From: Foliamicus sp963666765
GTDB taxonomy: Bacteria > Pseudomonadota > Gammaproteobacteria > Steroidobacterales > Foliamicaceae
Assembly (NCBI GenBank): GCA_963666765.1
Contig: OY762933.1
Span: 2,728,001-2,792,000, forward strand
Length of the DNA: 64,000 nt
Reading direction: 5' to 3'
The notes under the pieces are model-generated. The model had not been told where the DNA came from and made no database searches. It saw nothing but the letters and a program-made list of their open reading frames with translations. Below, one piece after another: positions 18,349 through 26,963 of the stretch. Position 1 is the first letter of the stretch. Each line of letters starts with the position of its first letter. A program made the position numbers and the translations under genes.

Positions 18349-19307
18349 CCAGGGCGGACGTCGCGGCGATCTACCATTCGCCGCTGCTGGACTTGGTTTA
18401 CAGGGCAGCCACGGTGCACCGTGAGCATCACGCCCCGGGCGAAGTACAGCTTTGCACGCTGCTGTCGGTGAAGACCGGCGGCTGCCCCGAGGATTGCGCC
18501 TATTGCCCGCAGGCGGCCCGTTACCACACCGGCATCGACCGGCACGGTCTGCTGAAGCTTGACGCGGTGCTGGAAGCCGCGCGGGAAGCCAAGGCGGCGG
18601 GAAGCACCCGGTTCTGCATGGGCGCCGCCTGGCGAGAGGTGCGCGACAACCGCCATTTCGACGAGGTGCTGGAGATGGTTTCCGGCGTCCGCGAACTGGG
18701 GCTTGAAGTCTGCTGCACCCTCGGCATGCTCACCGAGTCGCAGGCGCAGCGCCTCAAGGAAGCGGGCCTGTATGCGTATAACCACAACCTCGATTCCAGC
18801 CGCGAGTTCTATCCCGAGATCATCGGCACGCGCGTCTATGACGACCGCCTGGAGACGGTTGCCAACGTACACAAGGCCGGCATTTCCGTGTGCTGCGGGG
18901 GCATTATCGGCATGGGCGAAACAGTGGATCAGCGCATCGACCTGCTGCACACCCTTGCAACGCTGCCCAGTCCTCCGGAATCGGTTCCGGTCAATGCGCT
19001 GGTCCCGGTGCCCGGAACGCCGCTGGAGGACTGCCCACCGGTCTCGACCTGGGAAATGGTCCGGATGATCGCCACCGCGCGCGTGCTCATGCCGAATGCC
19101 ATGGTGCGTCTGTCCGCCGGCCGCTCGCGCATGAGCGCCGAGCAGCAGGCCCTTTGTTTCCTGGCCGGCGCCAATTCGATATTCACCGGCGAAAAACTGC
19201 TCACCACGCCGAACCCGTCGTTCGACAGCGACGAGTCATTGCTGAAACTTCTGGGCCTTACCGCGAGAGAGCCGTACACGCAGCAGGACATCCACGTGTC
19301 TGCATGA
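18336..19307 (+). CDS. bioB: Biotin synthase
   Basis: A 323-aa radical SAM enzyme inserting sulphur into dethiobiotin. The SAM-cluster motif is Cys50, Cys54, Cys57 (GGCPEDCAYC). AAGSTRFCMGAAW, YNHNLDSSREFY and GANSIFTGEKLLTTPNP are family hallmarks and include ligands of the auxiliary cluster. The start codon and first residues (MGQHS) come from a repeat relic. It is the first gene of the bio cluster and is followed by bioF after ~58 bp. Confidence 0.96.
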   Translation: MGQHSRADVAAIYHSPLLDLVYRAATVHREHHAPGEVQLCTLLSVKTGGCPEDCAYCPQAARYHTGIDRHGLLKLDAVLEAAREAKAAGSTRFCMGAAWREVRDNRHFDEVLEMVSGVRELGLEVCCTLGMLTESQAQRLKEAGLYAYNHNLDSSREFYPEIIGTRVYDDRLETVANVHKAGISVCCGGIIGMGETVDQRIDLLHTLATLPSPPESVPVNALVPVPGTPLEDCPPVSTWEMVRMIATARVLMPNAMVRLSAGRSRMSAEQQALCFLAGANSIFTGEKLLTTPNPSFDSDESLLKLLGLTAREPYTQQDIHVSA

Positions 19308-19331
19308 GCGCGGCGATTCGGGCAGGGGCCC

Positions 19332-19356
19332 GGGAGCGAGGGCGTCCCGCCCTCCA
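19332..19356. repeat. Palindromic repeat (GAGGGCG/CGCCCTC family)
   Basis: GGGAGCGAGGGCG followed by TC and CCGCCCTC forms a 7-bp stem between bioB and bioF. The same core recurs at 23358, 43426 and 48119. Confidence 0.6.
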
Positions 19357-19365
19357 CGCGCCTCA

Positions 19366-20517
19366 ATGAGCGCTGCAGTACTGCACGCCATACAGGAGGC
19401 GCTCAGGGAGCGTGAAAAGGCCGGCCTGCGGCGTAGCCTGGAAGCCGCGCCCGCCGGCGTGGACTTCTGTTCCAACGACTACCTGGGTCTGACCCGCGAC
19501 CGGCGCCTGCGCCGCAGGATCGCGGCGGTCGCCGCCGAAGGCGCCGTGCCGCAGGGAGCCACCGGGTCCCGGCTGATTTCCGGGAACCACGCCGCGATCG
19601 GGAAGATGGAGGCGCAGCTTGCCGAGTTCTATTCCTGCGAGGCGGCGTTGGTGTTTTCCAGCGGATTTGCCGCCAACCTGGGCCTGCTGGCGAGCCTGGG
19701 CGGCGTGGTCGGCACGCTGGTCTGCGACCGCCTGTTGCACGCCAGCGCCATCGACGGCGGCCGCCTCAGCGGCGCGAAGCGGGTCATCTTCGCGCACAAC
19801 GACATGCGCGATCTCGAAGCCAGGCTGGGGGCGCAGGAAACCGGAGAAAGGGCCGCGATCGTGGTGGAGACGGTGTATTCGATGGACGGCGACTTCGCGC
19901 CGCTGGACGAAATCGCGGTTCTTGCCGAACGGCATGATGCGGCGGTCGTTGTGGACGAGGCGCATGCCAACGGGGTGCTGGGACCCGCAGGGCGCGGCGG
20001 CGTGGCGGCCGCCGGACTCGAGGATCAGGTGCTGGCCCGGGTGGTGACATTCGGCAAGGCGCTGGGACTGCAGGGCGGCGCCGTGCTGTGTTCGAAGGAC
20101 CTGCGCGATTACCTGGTGAATTTCGCCCGTTCCTTCGTGTTTTCCACCGGTGTATCCCCTCTCTGGGCGGCAAGCGTGCAAGCCGCATACGAACTGTTGC
20201 CGCAGTTGAATGCGGAACGCGAGCGCTTGCGGGGCAACGTGGCGTATTTTCTGGAGCGTGTGGCGGAATCGCCGTGCCCCTGGCTGCCCAGCGAGTCGTG
20301 GATTCAGTGCCTCATGGTTCCGGGCGCGGCCGAAGTGCGCCGGGTGGGCGCGGTGCTGCGGGAGCGGGGACTGGCGGCGCTGCCGATTCGCGCCCCCACG
20401 GTGCCCGAGGGCCAGGAGCGAATCCGCGTTTGCCTGCATGCATACAACACGCACGAGGAGATCGACCGGCTGTTCGCGGCGGCGGACGAAGCAATGCCTG
20501 TGTCCGGCGTCGCATAG
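19366..20517 (+). CDS. bioF: 8-amino-7-oxononanoate synthase
   Basis: A 383-aa PLP enzyme condensing pimeloyl-ACP/CoA with alanine in biotin synthesis. FCSNDYLGL at the N-terminus, GATGSRLISGNH, VVDEAHANGVLG and the PLP lysine in VTFGKALGLQGG are visible. It follows bioB and belongs to the bioB-bioF-(prx)-bioD-bioA cluster. Genes making the pimeloyl precursor (bioC/bioH types) are not in the window. Confidence 0.95.
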   Translation: MSAAVLHAIQEALREREKAGLRRSLEAAPAGVDFCSNDYLGLTRDRRLRRRIAAVAAEGAVPQGATGSRLISGNHAAIGKMEAQLAEFYSCEAALVFSSGFAANLGLLASLGGVVGTLVCDRLLHASAIDGGRLSGAKRVIFAHNDMRDLEARLGAQETGERAAIVVETVYSMDGDFAPLDEIAVLAERHDAAVVVDEAHANGVLGPAGRGGVAAAGLEDQVLARVVTFGKALGLQGGAVLCSKDLRDYLVNFARSFVFSTGVSPLWAASVQAAYELLPQLNAERERLRGNVAYFLERVAESPCPWLPSESWIQCLMVPGAAEVRRVGAVLRERGLAALPIRAPTVPEGQERIRVCLHAYNTHEEIDRLFAAADEAMPVSGVA

Positions 20518-20670
20518 CCTGAATTCGAGGACCGGCCTCGGACCGGACGGCGCAAATCTCGAGGGCGGTGGAAGCGCCGCGGACGGGAAATCCGGAATCG
20601 GCCGGCCGCCGAATGCATTGCTCGAAGGCTCGATATAATCTGCCCCCCTGCACTCCAACGGTACCCGCTC

Positions 20671-21219
20671 ATGAAGAACATTCTTGCGATTTGCGCGCTG
20701 GCCTTCGCCGGCGCCGCCTTTGCCGCCGACGAGCCGCTTGCGGCCGGTTCGACGGCCCCCGACTGGACCCTTCCCGGCTCGGATGGAAACGAGTATTCCC
20801 TGGCCGAACTCCGCAAGGACGGCGCCGTGGTGCTCGCCTGGTTCCCGAAAGCCGATACGCCCGGATGCACGCGGGAGTGCCAGTCGCTGACGAAGAACGG
20901 CGACAAGATCCGCGAATTCAAGGTCAGCTATTTCATGGCCAGCGTGGACTCGATCGAGGACAACACGGCCTTTGCACAGAAGTACAGCGCCGACTTTCCC
21001 ATCCTGTCGGACGAAACAAAGGAAGTCGCCAAAGCCTACCGGGTGATGAGCGCCTTCGGCTTTCCGAACCGCCATACGTTCTATATCGGCGCCGACGGCA
21101 GGGTCCTGGCCGTGGACCGCAAGGTCAACGCCGATACCGCCGCCGAGGACATCGTCGCCATGCTGGAGCAACTGGGCGTTGAAAAACGCGGCGCGCAAGC
21201 CGCTGCCGCCGGCCGTTAG
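20671..21219 (+). CDS. Exported Bcp-type peroxiredoxin
   Basis: A 182-aa protein with a signal peptide (MKNILAICALAFAGAAFA) and the peroxidatic motif PGCTREC (Cys66, with Cys70 nearby), as in Bcp/PrxQ peroxiredoxins but directed to the periplasm. It sits in the biotin cluster between bioF and bioD. A TATAAT element at 20634-20639 suggests its own promoter, so its link to biotin may be positional only. The C-terminal tail is Ala-rich. Confidence 0.88.
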   Translation: MKNILAICALAFAGAAFAADEPLAAGSTAPDWTLPGSDGNEYSLAELRKDGAVVLAWFPKADTPGCTRECQSLTKNGDKIREFKVSYFMASVDSIEDNTAFAQKYSADFPILSDETKEVAKAYRVMSAFGFPNRHTFYIGADGRVLAVDRKVNADTAAEDIVAMLEQLGVEKRGAQAAAAGR

Positions 21220-21397
21220 CGCAATAATCCGCGCGCGGCTTCGCCACAGCGGGCGCCACGATCAGACGGGTTTCGGCCCGGCTGCCATTTGCGCACCGCA
21301 AACCCTGCCTGCGTGGCGCCAGGTGATACGCGGTTCCTGACCCCCTTTTCGAGGTCCTCCGGACAACCCGCGCACCTGGCTGCAGGGTGGGGAAGAG

Positions 21398-22009
21398 ATG
21401 CAGGGATACACGATAGCGGGGATTGGCACGGGCGTTGGCAAGACGCTGGTTTCGGCGCTGTTTGCGGAGCGGCTGGGGGCGGCGTACTGGAAGCCGGTGC
21501 AGGCGGGCGGGCTTGTGCATACGGACGCCATGGAGGTGCGCCGGCTGGTCACGAATAAACGCGCTCGAGTCCTGCCCGAGGCCTATCGGCTGAAGGCGGC
21601 GATGTCGCCGCATGCCGCCGCCGCAAGAGAAGGCATTACGCTGCAGCGCGAACGGCTTCAGCTTCCCGAGGTGGACGCGCCGCTGGTGGTGGAACCGGCG
21701 GGCGGCGTGCGCGTTCCGCTGGCCGAGGGCGTGCTGAACACCGATCTCATGGAAGACTGGGGCCTGCCGGTGGTTGTTGTAGCGAACTATTACCTGGGCA
21801 GCATCAATCACTCGCTGCTGACTGTCGAGGCGCTACGGGCGCGGGGCCTGCCGCCGGCCGGGATCGTGTTCAGCGGCGAAGCCAATCCCGATAGCCGCAG
21901 CGTCATCCTCGACGCGACCGGCCTTTCCTGTCTTCTGGATCTGCCGCCGCTTCCGCGGCCGGTGTCCCGCAAGCAGGTTCGCATCCATGCCGCGAGAATC
22001 GCGTTATGA
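21398..22009 (+). CDS. bioD: Dethiobiotin synthetase
   Basis: A 203-aa ATP-dependent carboxylase closing the ureido ring. The P-loop is GIGTGVGKT (residues 8-16), followed by YWKPVQAGG and VVEPAGGVRVPLAEG, typical of BioD. The ATG follows GGGGAAGAG. Its end overlaps bioA by 4 bp (ATGA). The preceding interval 21220-21397 shows no gene. Confidence 0.93.
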   Translation: MQGYTIAGIGTGVGKTLVSALFAERLGAAYWKPVQAGGLVHTDAMEVRRLVTNKRARVLPEAYRLKAAMSPHAAAAREGITLQRERLQLPEVDAPLVVEPAGGVRVPLAEGVLNTDLMEDWGLPVVVVANYYLGSINHSLLTVEALRARGLPPAGIVFSGEANPDSRSVILDATGLSCLLDLPPLPRPVSRKQVRIHAARIAL

Positions 22010-23307
22010 ACAGCGATACTTCGGATTTTGACCTGGATTTCGACCGCCGGCATATCTGGCATCCGTATGAATCCATGCGCGATCCCCCGCCGGCCTACCC
22101 GGTGGCTTCGGCACGCGGCGTGCGGCTTGTGCTGGACGATGGGCGGGAGCTGATCGACGGCATGGCGTCGTGGTGGTCGGCGATTCACGGCTACAACCAC
22201 CCGGCGCTGAACCGCGCCGCGCGCCGTCAACTCAAGCGCATGGCGCACGTGATGTTCGGCGGCCTCACGCATGAGCCGGCCATTCGGCTGGCCCGTCGGC
22301 TCAAGGAACTGGCGCCGGGCGATATCGACCGCGTGTTTTTCAGCGACTCCGGTTCGGTGGCCGTCGAAGTGGCGATCAAGATGGCCTTTCAGTACTGGCG
22401 CGCGCAGGGCGTTGAGGGCCGGACCCGGCTGCTCACGGTCCGCGGCGGCTACTATGGCGACACTTTCGGCGCCATGTCAGTTTGCGATCCGGTAACCGGG
22501 ATGCACCACCTGTTCTCCGGCGCCCTGCCCGAGCAGTTTTTCGCCGACTCCCCGCGGGTGCGCTTCGGCGAAGCCTGGGACCCGGCCGACCTGGACTCGC
22601 TCAAGGAACTGGCGGCGCGGCATCATGACGGGATCGCCGCGGTGATCCTGGAGCCCATCGTGCAGGGCGCTGGCGGAATGCGCTTCTATCACCCCGAGTA
22701 CCTGGAGGGCGCTCGCGCACTGTGCGACCGTCATGGTTTCCTGCTCATCGCTGACGAAATCGCCACCGGATTCGGGCGCAGCGGCGAACTGTTCGCCTGC
22801 GAGCACGCCGGCGTGGTTCCGGACATCATGTGCGTGGGCAAGGCGCTCACCGGCGGCTATTTGAGTCTGGCGGCGACGCTGACGCGGGCGCATGTGGCCA
22901 GGACCATCGCGGCGGCGCCGGGCGCGGCGGGCGTGTTGATGCACGGCCCCACTTTCATGGCCAATCCGCTGGCCTGCGCCATCGCCGTAGCGAGTGTCGA
23001 TCTGCTTGTCGAATCACCCTGGAAGATGCGGGTTGCGCGGGTCGAGCGCGAGCTGCGCCGCGGTCTTGCGCCCTGCCGCGAATGGCCGCAGGTGGCCGAC
23101 GTTCGCGTGCTCGGCGCCATCGGGGTGGTGGAGATGCGCAAGCCCGTGGATGTCGCCCGCACGCAGAGCCGGCTTGTGGAACGGGGCGTATGGGCGCGGC
23201 CGTTCGGCAAACTGATTTACCTCATGCCCGCGTATGTGATGACGAACAGCGACCTGCGTCAGCTGTGCGCCGCCGTCTGCGAGACGGTCGCTCTGGAACC
23301 CACCTAG
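22006..23307 (+). CDS. bioA: Adenosylmethionine-8-amino-7-oxononanoate aminotransferase
   Basis: A 433-aa class III PLP aminotransferase using SAM as amino donor. HIWHPYESM and MASWWSAIHGYNHP are BioA-specific, FFSDSGSVAVEVAIKMA binds PLP phosphate, and IADEIATGFGRSG and the PLP lysine in CVGKALTGGYLSLA are present. It is translationally coupled to bioD. Confidence 0.95.
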   Translation: MNSDTSDFDLDFDRRHIWHPYESMRDPPPAYPVASARGVRLVLDDGRELIDGMASWWSAIHGYNHPALNRAARRQLKRMAHVMFGGLTHEPAIRLARRLKELAPGDIDRVFFSDSGSVAVEVAIKMAFQYWRAQGVEGRTRLLTVRGGYYGDTFGAMSVCDPVTGMHHLFSGALPEQFFADSPRVRFGEAWDPADLDSLKELAARHHDGIAAVILEPIVQGAGGMRFYHPEYLEGARALCDRHGFLLIADEIATGFGRSGELFACEHAGVVPDIMCVGKALTGGYLSLAATLTRAHVARTIAAAPGAAGVLMHGPTFMANPLACAIAVASVDLLVESPWKMRVARVERELRRGLAPCREWPQVADVRVLGAIGVVEMRKPVDVARTQSRLVERGVWARPFGKLIYLMPAYVMTNSDLRQLCAAVCETVALEPT

Positions 23308-23357
23308 AAACGGGTACCATCGGCATTCGAATGTCAGGAACACTTCGGGAGAACCCT

Positions 23358-23381
23358 GGGAACGAGGGCGTCGCGCCCTCA
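23358..23381. repeat. Palindromic repeat (GAGGGCG/CGCCCTC family)
   Basis: GGGAACGAGGGCG, TCG loop and CGCCCTC form a hairpin just upstream of the crotonase start, closely matching the copy at 19332. Confidence 0.6.
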
Positions 23382-23388
23382 CTTGCAC

Positions 23389-24189
23389 ATGAGTGACGAG
23401 CTGCTGTACGAAAAAGACGGCCCTCTGGTCGTGCTGACGATCAATCGGCCCCGGGAGCGAAACCTGCTGGGCCGGATCGGCGACGGCGCCTTGTTCGAGC
23501 AGGCAGCCGCGCGAGTACAGGCGGATGCCGCCGTGCGTTGCGCCATCCTTACCGGGGCGGGGTCGGCGTTCTCTTCCGGCGGCGACGTCAAGGCCATGCG
23601 TGACCGCAGCGGCGCCTTCGAGGGCGGATCCGCCGAATTGCGCGAAAGCTACCGCAAGGAGATACACCGCATGGTCCGCGCCCTGTGGAACCTGGACGTG
23701 CCGCTGATCGCGGCCGTCAACGGACCGGCGATAGGGTTAGGCAACGACGTTGCCTGTATTGCCGATATCCGACTGGCGTCCGAGAAAGCGCTTTTCGGGC
23801 AGACTTTTCTCAAGCTGGGCCTGATTCCCGGCGACGGCGGCGCATGGATCCTCCAGCAACTGATCGGCTATTCGCGCGCCGCGCAGTTGTTGCTTACCGG
23901 CCAACTCATCAATGCCGAGACCGCCAGGGACTGGGGCCTGGTGAGTGAAGTGACCGCCCCGGACGAACTGCTGACCAGGGCCCGCGAGCTCGCCGGCGAA
24001 ATCGCGAAGCAGCCGCCCGTGGCGCTGCGCATGGCCAAGCAACTGCTGCGCGCCGGCCGACAGGACCGGTTCGGATCGGTAATGGAAATGTCGGCCAACC
24101 TGCAGGGCATTCTGCAGCGCACGCGGGACCATGACGAGGCGCTGGCGGCGTTCTTCGAGAAGCGCCCGCCCGAATTCACGGGAAATTGA
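23389..24189 (+). CDS. Enoyl-CoA hydratase/isomerase family protein
   Basis: A 266-aa crotonase. The start at 23389 (MSDELLYEKDGPLVV) is chosen over a TTG two codons upstream. Oxyanion-hole segments are GAGSAFSSGGDVKAM and GPAIGLGNDVACIADIRLAS, followed by LGLIPGDGGAW. The usual second catalytic Glu position reads Asp or Gly here, so it may be a hydratase of relaxed type or an isomerase. The C-terminal helix QGILQRTRDHDEALAAFFEKR is typical. Its substrate is unknown. Confidence 0.88.
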   Translation: MSDELLYEKDGPLVVLTINRPRERNLLGRIGDGALFEQAAARVQADAAVRCAILTGAGSAFSSGGDVKAMRDRSGAFEGGSAELRESYRKEIHRMVRALWNLDVPLIAAVNGPAIGLGNDVACIADIRLASEKALFGQTFLKLGLIPGDGGAWILQQLIGYSRAAQLLLTGQLINAETARDWGLVSEVTAPDELLTRARELAGEIAKQPPVALRMAKQLLRAGRQDRFGSVMEMSANLQGILQRTRDHDEALAAFFEKRPPEFTGN

Positions 24190-24352
24190 TTGCTGGCGCC
24201 GGCGTTGGTCGTAATCGCATTCCAGAGAAGCCGAGCCCACCGGCCCGCGCCTTCATTGACCCGTAGTCTCATCGTGGTTAGGATAAATGCCCCTTTTTGA
24301 GGCTGTCGCGCGCTCCGGGGGTTCGGTTGCGGCGGCAAATTAGGAGCAAGAA

Positions 24353-24799
24353 ATGTCTGATAACTCACCGACCGGAAGTTACGTCCAGATGGACGCCGTG
24401 GATTGGGTAGATTTCCCGCAGGGTCTGTGCGCGGGCGATATCAAGTGGAAGCTGCTGCACGTCTCTCCGGAGGCGGGCGCCTGGACCGCGATCTTCGATT
24501 GCAAGGCCGGGTCTTCGTTCGCCAAGCACATTCACATGGGTCCCGGCGAATACTTCCTCACCAAGGGCCGCATGCATGTGCGCGGCGGCACCGACGAGGG
24601 CGGCGACACGGCGGTTGCCCCGGGCTACGGCTACGAGGCCTGCAACGCCCAGCATGATCACACCGAGTTTCCCGTGGACAGCGAGTTCTACATGACCTTC
24701 CTGGGCCCGCTGAACTTCCTGGACGACGACGGCAACACGATCGCCCTGGTAGGCTGCAAGCAGGTGCTCGACGCCTGGAACGCTTCAGCCGGAGGCTGA
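24353..24799 (+). CDS. Cupin (ChrR/acetylacetone-dioxygenase-like)
   Basis: A 148-aa single-domain cupin. Metal-ligand candidates are in SSFAKHIHMGPGEYFLTKG (two His and Glu) and a later His in NAQHDHTEFP. It resembles the small cupins grouped with 2,4'-dihydroxyacetophenone or acetylacetone dioxygenases; the substrate is unknown. The ATG follows AGGAGCAAGAA. A ~45-bp part of this gene (24578-24623) has a degraded relative at 29070-29115. Confidence 0.85.
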   Translation: MSDNSPTGSYVQMDAVDWVDFPQGLCAGDIKWKLLHVSPEAGAWTAIFDCKAGSSFAKHIHMGPGEYFLTKGRMHVRGGTDEGGDTAVAPGYGYEACNAQHDHTEFPVDSEFYMTFLGPLNFLDDDGNTIALVGCKQVLDAWNASAGG

Positions 24800-24811
24800 T
24801 CCTCCATTCCT

Positions 24812-24850
24812 TGACGCTATGGCCCGTCGCGGACACGGGCCATAGCGTCA
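24812..24850. terminator. Perfect 16-bp hairpin after the cupin gene
   Basis: TGACGCTATGGCCCGT and its exact complement flank a 7-base loop just downstream of the cupin stop. The stem is very stable, but no U-tract follows, so it is a terminator or RNA-stabilising hairpin by position rather than a canonical intrinsic terminator. Confidence 0.6.
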
Positions 24851-24900
24851 CGTTGTGCGCCAACAGGCTTCGCCCGCCTGTGCTATTGTGTTGAACGGCC

Positions 24901-25194
24901 ATGTTGGGGGTTCGCATCAAATACCGCGCGAGTATCCGGCGCCTTGCCGTTGTTGCGGCTTTCGCGTTGTGTTCGGCTGCACTGCACGCCAGCCATCACT
25001 GGGACGATTCAAGCTGCGCCGAGGACGCATGTGCGGTCTGCCTGTTCACCGATTCAGGTAGTACCGGGAACAGCGTTACGGCCTTTGCTCTAACGCAAGC
25101 TGCCGATTCGGCAGCCGTTCCTTCGCTCCGACTGCTGTTTCTTGTCCCCCGGCCGCGTGACGCCCATAGGACCCGAGCGCCACCCATCTCCTGA
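24901..25194 (+). CDS. Small exported Cys/His protein, possible zinc chaperone-like
   Basis: A 97-aa protein with an N-terminal hydrophobic leader (RLAVVAAFALCSAALHA) followed by a metal-binding-looking stretch SHHWDDSSCAEDACAVC. Small proteins with HH...C..C patterns accompany Zur-type zinc uptake clusters in many Gammaproteobacteria. Placement before a ZrgA-like protein and a ZnuD-like receptor supports a zinc role, but no named family is certain. The ATG at 24901 has only a weak ribosome site. Confidence 0.6.
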   Translation: MLGVRIKYRASIRRLAVVAAFALCSAALHASHHWDDSSCAEDACAVCLFTDSGSTGNSVTAFALTQAADSAAVPSLRLLFLVPRPRDAHRTRAPPIS

Positions 25195-25264
25195 TCGCAC
25201 TACATTCAAATCGCGCGGTGTCCGCTGACGCCGCGTGACGGATTTGTGATTCACGAGATGGTAG

Positions 25265-25465
25265 ATGAAACAGCTTGAGTATCTTTCTGCGGCGGCGCTG
25301 CTGTGCATCGCATCCGCGGCTTTTGGGCAGGAACAGGCGGACGAGAACCAGTCCGAGGCGATTGAAGAAATCGTGATTCTCGGACACCCGCTGTCGGCGG
25401 AAGGGCTAGCTACGCCCGCGCCGGACCGCACGATCGAGGCGGGATTGCGGGTAAGGTTCCAGTGA
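25265..25465 (+). pseudogene. Internally deleted TonB receptor (ZnuD paralogue) remnant
   Basis: The 66-aa frame has a signal peptide (MKQLEYLSAAALLCIASAAF), a TonB box and plug start EEIVILGHPLSAEGLATP, and then immediately the last strand APDRTIEAGLRVRFQ. The intact receptor at 29299 has EEIVVHGHPLSAEGLATP at its start and APDRTIEAGVRLRF at its end, ~630 residues apart. So ~1.9 kb was removed in frame. The remnant has a normal start and stop and precedes zrgA, its stop overlapping the zrgA start region. Confidence 0.85.
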
Positions 25466-26067
25466 TGGCCTTTTCCTGTCGTTCCCGCCGCCGCATGCGC
25501 ACGCATAATGCAATAGTCCGGCCGCTCGCTTACGCCATGGCGGTCTGTGGCCTGGCTCCCGCCAGCGTGCCGGCGCAGCATGTGCATGGCGTTGTCGAAC
25601 TGGGTGTCGTGGTTGAGGGCGGCACGGTAGCGGTATCGCTGATTGCGCCGCTTTCCGATGTCGTCGGCTTCGAACATGCGCCGGAAAGTGATGAACAGCT
25701 TGAAACTATTCGGGAGGCTGCCGCGATGTTGTCGAATGCAGACGCAATGTTCGGACTGGCGGACTCGGCGGATTGCAGGATTTCGGACACGTCTGTCGAG
25801 GGACCGGGGTACGTCGTTCAGCACCTTGCGGAAGACCATGCGGAATCGACCGTTCACGACGACCACGATTCCGAACAGCACGAGGAAATAAACGCAAGTT
25901 ACGAATGGGTATGCGGCAATGTATCGGATCTTGATTCCCTCTCGCTGCGTTTCACGGAGAGCTTCGCGAGCGTCGAAACGATTGAGATTCAGATTCTCAC
26001 CTCGGCCGGAGCGCACGTGACGACGGTAGAAGGGCGAGCGTCGTCGGTTTCCCTGTCGTCGCCCTAG
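25465..26067 (+). CDS. ZrgA-like zinc uptake protein (DUF2796)
   Basis: A 200-aa exported protein. After the signal (PLAYAMAVCGLAPASVPA) comes HVHGVVELGVVVEGGTVAVS and VVGFEHAPESDEQ, both diagnostic of DUF2796/ZrgA, then a His/Asp/Glu stretch HDDHDSEQHEE likely to bind zinc. ZrgA of Vibrio works with an ABC transporter in zinc uptake; the same partners follow here. ATG 25465 overlaps the remnant's stop; GTG 25462 or ATG 25495 are alternatives. The stop TAG lies in a CTAG that bounds a MITE-like element. Confidence 0.88.
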   Translation: MAFSCRSRRRMRTHNAIVRPLAYAMAVCGLAPASVPAQHVHGVVELGVVVEGGTVAVSLIAPLSDVVGFEHAPESDEQLETIREAAAMLSNADAMFGLADSADCRISDTSVEGPGYVVQHLAEDHAESTVHDDHDSEQHEEINASYEWVCGNVSDLDSLSLRFTESFASVETIEIQILTSAGAHVTTVEGRASSVSLSSP

Positions 26068-26229
26068 CAGCCCGTGGCAAGACTCCCACTGCGTTCGCCC
26101 GGCGATCCATCCCGCCTGGACTGCGTTGCTTGTCGCTTGCATATGCCCGATATGCGCGCTCCTCGCGCCTTGCCAGGCGGGCGTCTCGCCGTTCTCGGTG
26201 CGACGCGGGGTTCTGCCACGGGCTGCTAG
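26064..26229. mobile_element. MITE-like element with 16-bp perfect inverted ends
   Basis: CTAGCAGCCCGTGGCA at 26064-26079 is exactly complementary to TGCCACGGGCTGCTAG at 26214-26229. Inside there is no transposase. CTAG at both ends fits TA duplication (IS630/Tc1-type) or a 4-bp CTAG duplication (IS5-type). It lies between the zrgA stop (inside the left CTAG) and the ABC ATPase start, separating two genes that would otherwise be adjacent. Confidence 0.75.
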
Positions 26230-26234
26230 AAGCG

Positions 26235-26963
26235 ATGTCGGGCACGGCCATCAACCCGGAGAATGCGATAGCCATATCGGGACTGCGTTTCGGCTACGGT
26301 TCGGACGATGACATCCTGGCCATTCGCAAACTCAATGTCGGGACGGCGCAACGGGTATTCCTGTTCGGTCCCAGTGGATGCGGCAAGAGCACGCTGCTCG
26401 CCATGATCGGCGGGGTACTGGTTCCGCGTGCAGGTACCGTCGCCATTCTGGGTGAGGATCTCGCCGGCATGAAGAGTGCGGCCCGCGACCGGGTTCGCGC
26501 GGACCACGTCGGCTTTATCTTTCAGCAATTCAATCTTGTGCCGTACCTCTCGGTTGTCGAAAACGTATCTCTGCCGTGTCGCTATTCCCGGCGGCGGCTG
26601 AAGCGCGCCATTGACGCCGATGGCTCCCTCGAGAGATCGGCAGCCCGGCTGCTTTCGGCACTCGGAATCGGCGAGGAGCTTCGTTCGCGAAAATCGACGG
26701 ATTTGAGCGTTGGGCAGCAGCAGCGTGTCGCTGCCGCACGCGCTCTGATCGGGCAGCCGGAGCTGGTTCTCGCCGACGAGCCCACCTCGTCTCTCGACGC
26801 GGATCGTCGACGCGAGTTCATCAGTCTGCTCGTGTCCGAGTGCGGCCGGGCCAACAGCACCGTCATCTTCGTCAGTCATGATGCTTCGCTCGCGACACAC
26901 TTTGACGTCGCGACCGATCTTCAGCGGACCAACGCCGCGAGGCTCCATTCAAATGCTGCATAA
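26235..26963 (+). CDS. ABC transporter ATPase (LolD/MacB type), zinc cluster
   Basis: A 242-aa ATPase. Start MSGTAINPENAIA is 6 bp after the MITE-like element; the frame continues upstream through that element but is not genic. Walker A GPSGCGKST (residues 45-53), signature LSVGQQQRVAAARA, Walker B VLADEPTSSLDA and FVSHD are intact. It pairs with the overlapping FtsX-like permease. In ZrgA clusters this pair is thought to help zinc delivery or envelope remodelling; the transported substrate is not proven. Confidence 0.9.
   Translation: MSGTAINPENAIAISGLRFGYGSDDDILAIRKLNVGTAQRVFLFGPSGCGKSTLLAMIGGVLVPRAGTVAILGEDLAGMKSAARDRVRADHVGFIFQQFNLVPYLSVVENVSLPCRYSRRRLKRAIDADGSLERSAARLLSALGIGEELRSRKSTDLSVGQQQRVAAARALIGQPELVLADEPTSSLDADRRREFISLLVSECGRANSTVIFVSHDASLATHFDVATDLQRTNAARLHSNAA

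Noticed and set aside
19363..21198. 611-codon minus-strand frame over bioF and the peroxiredoxin
   Set aside because: Both plus-strand genes are unmistakable and the reverse translation is repetitive without motifs.
24850..25270. Zur box upstream of the zinc genes
   Set aside because: I looked for an AT-rich palindrome of the GTTATAxxATAAC type and found none convincing.
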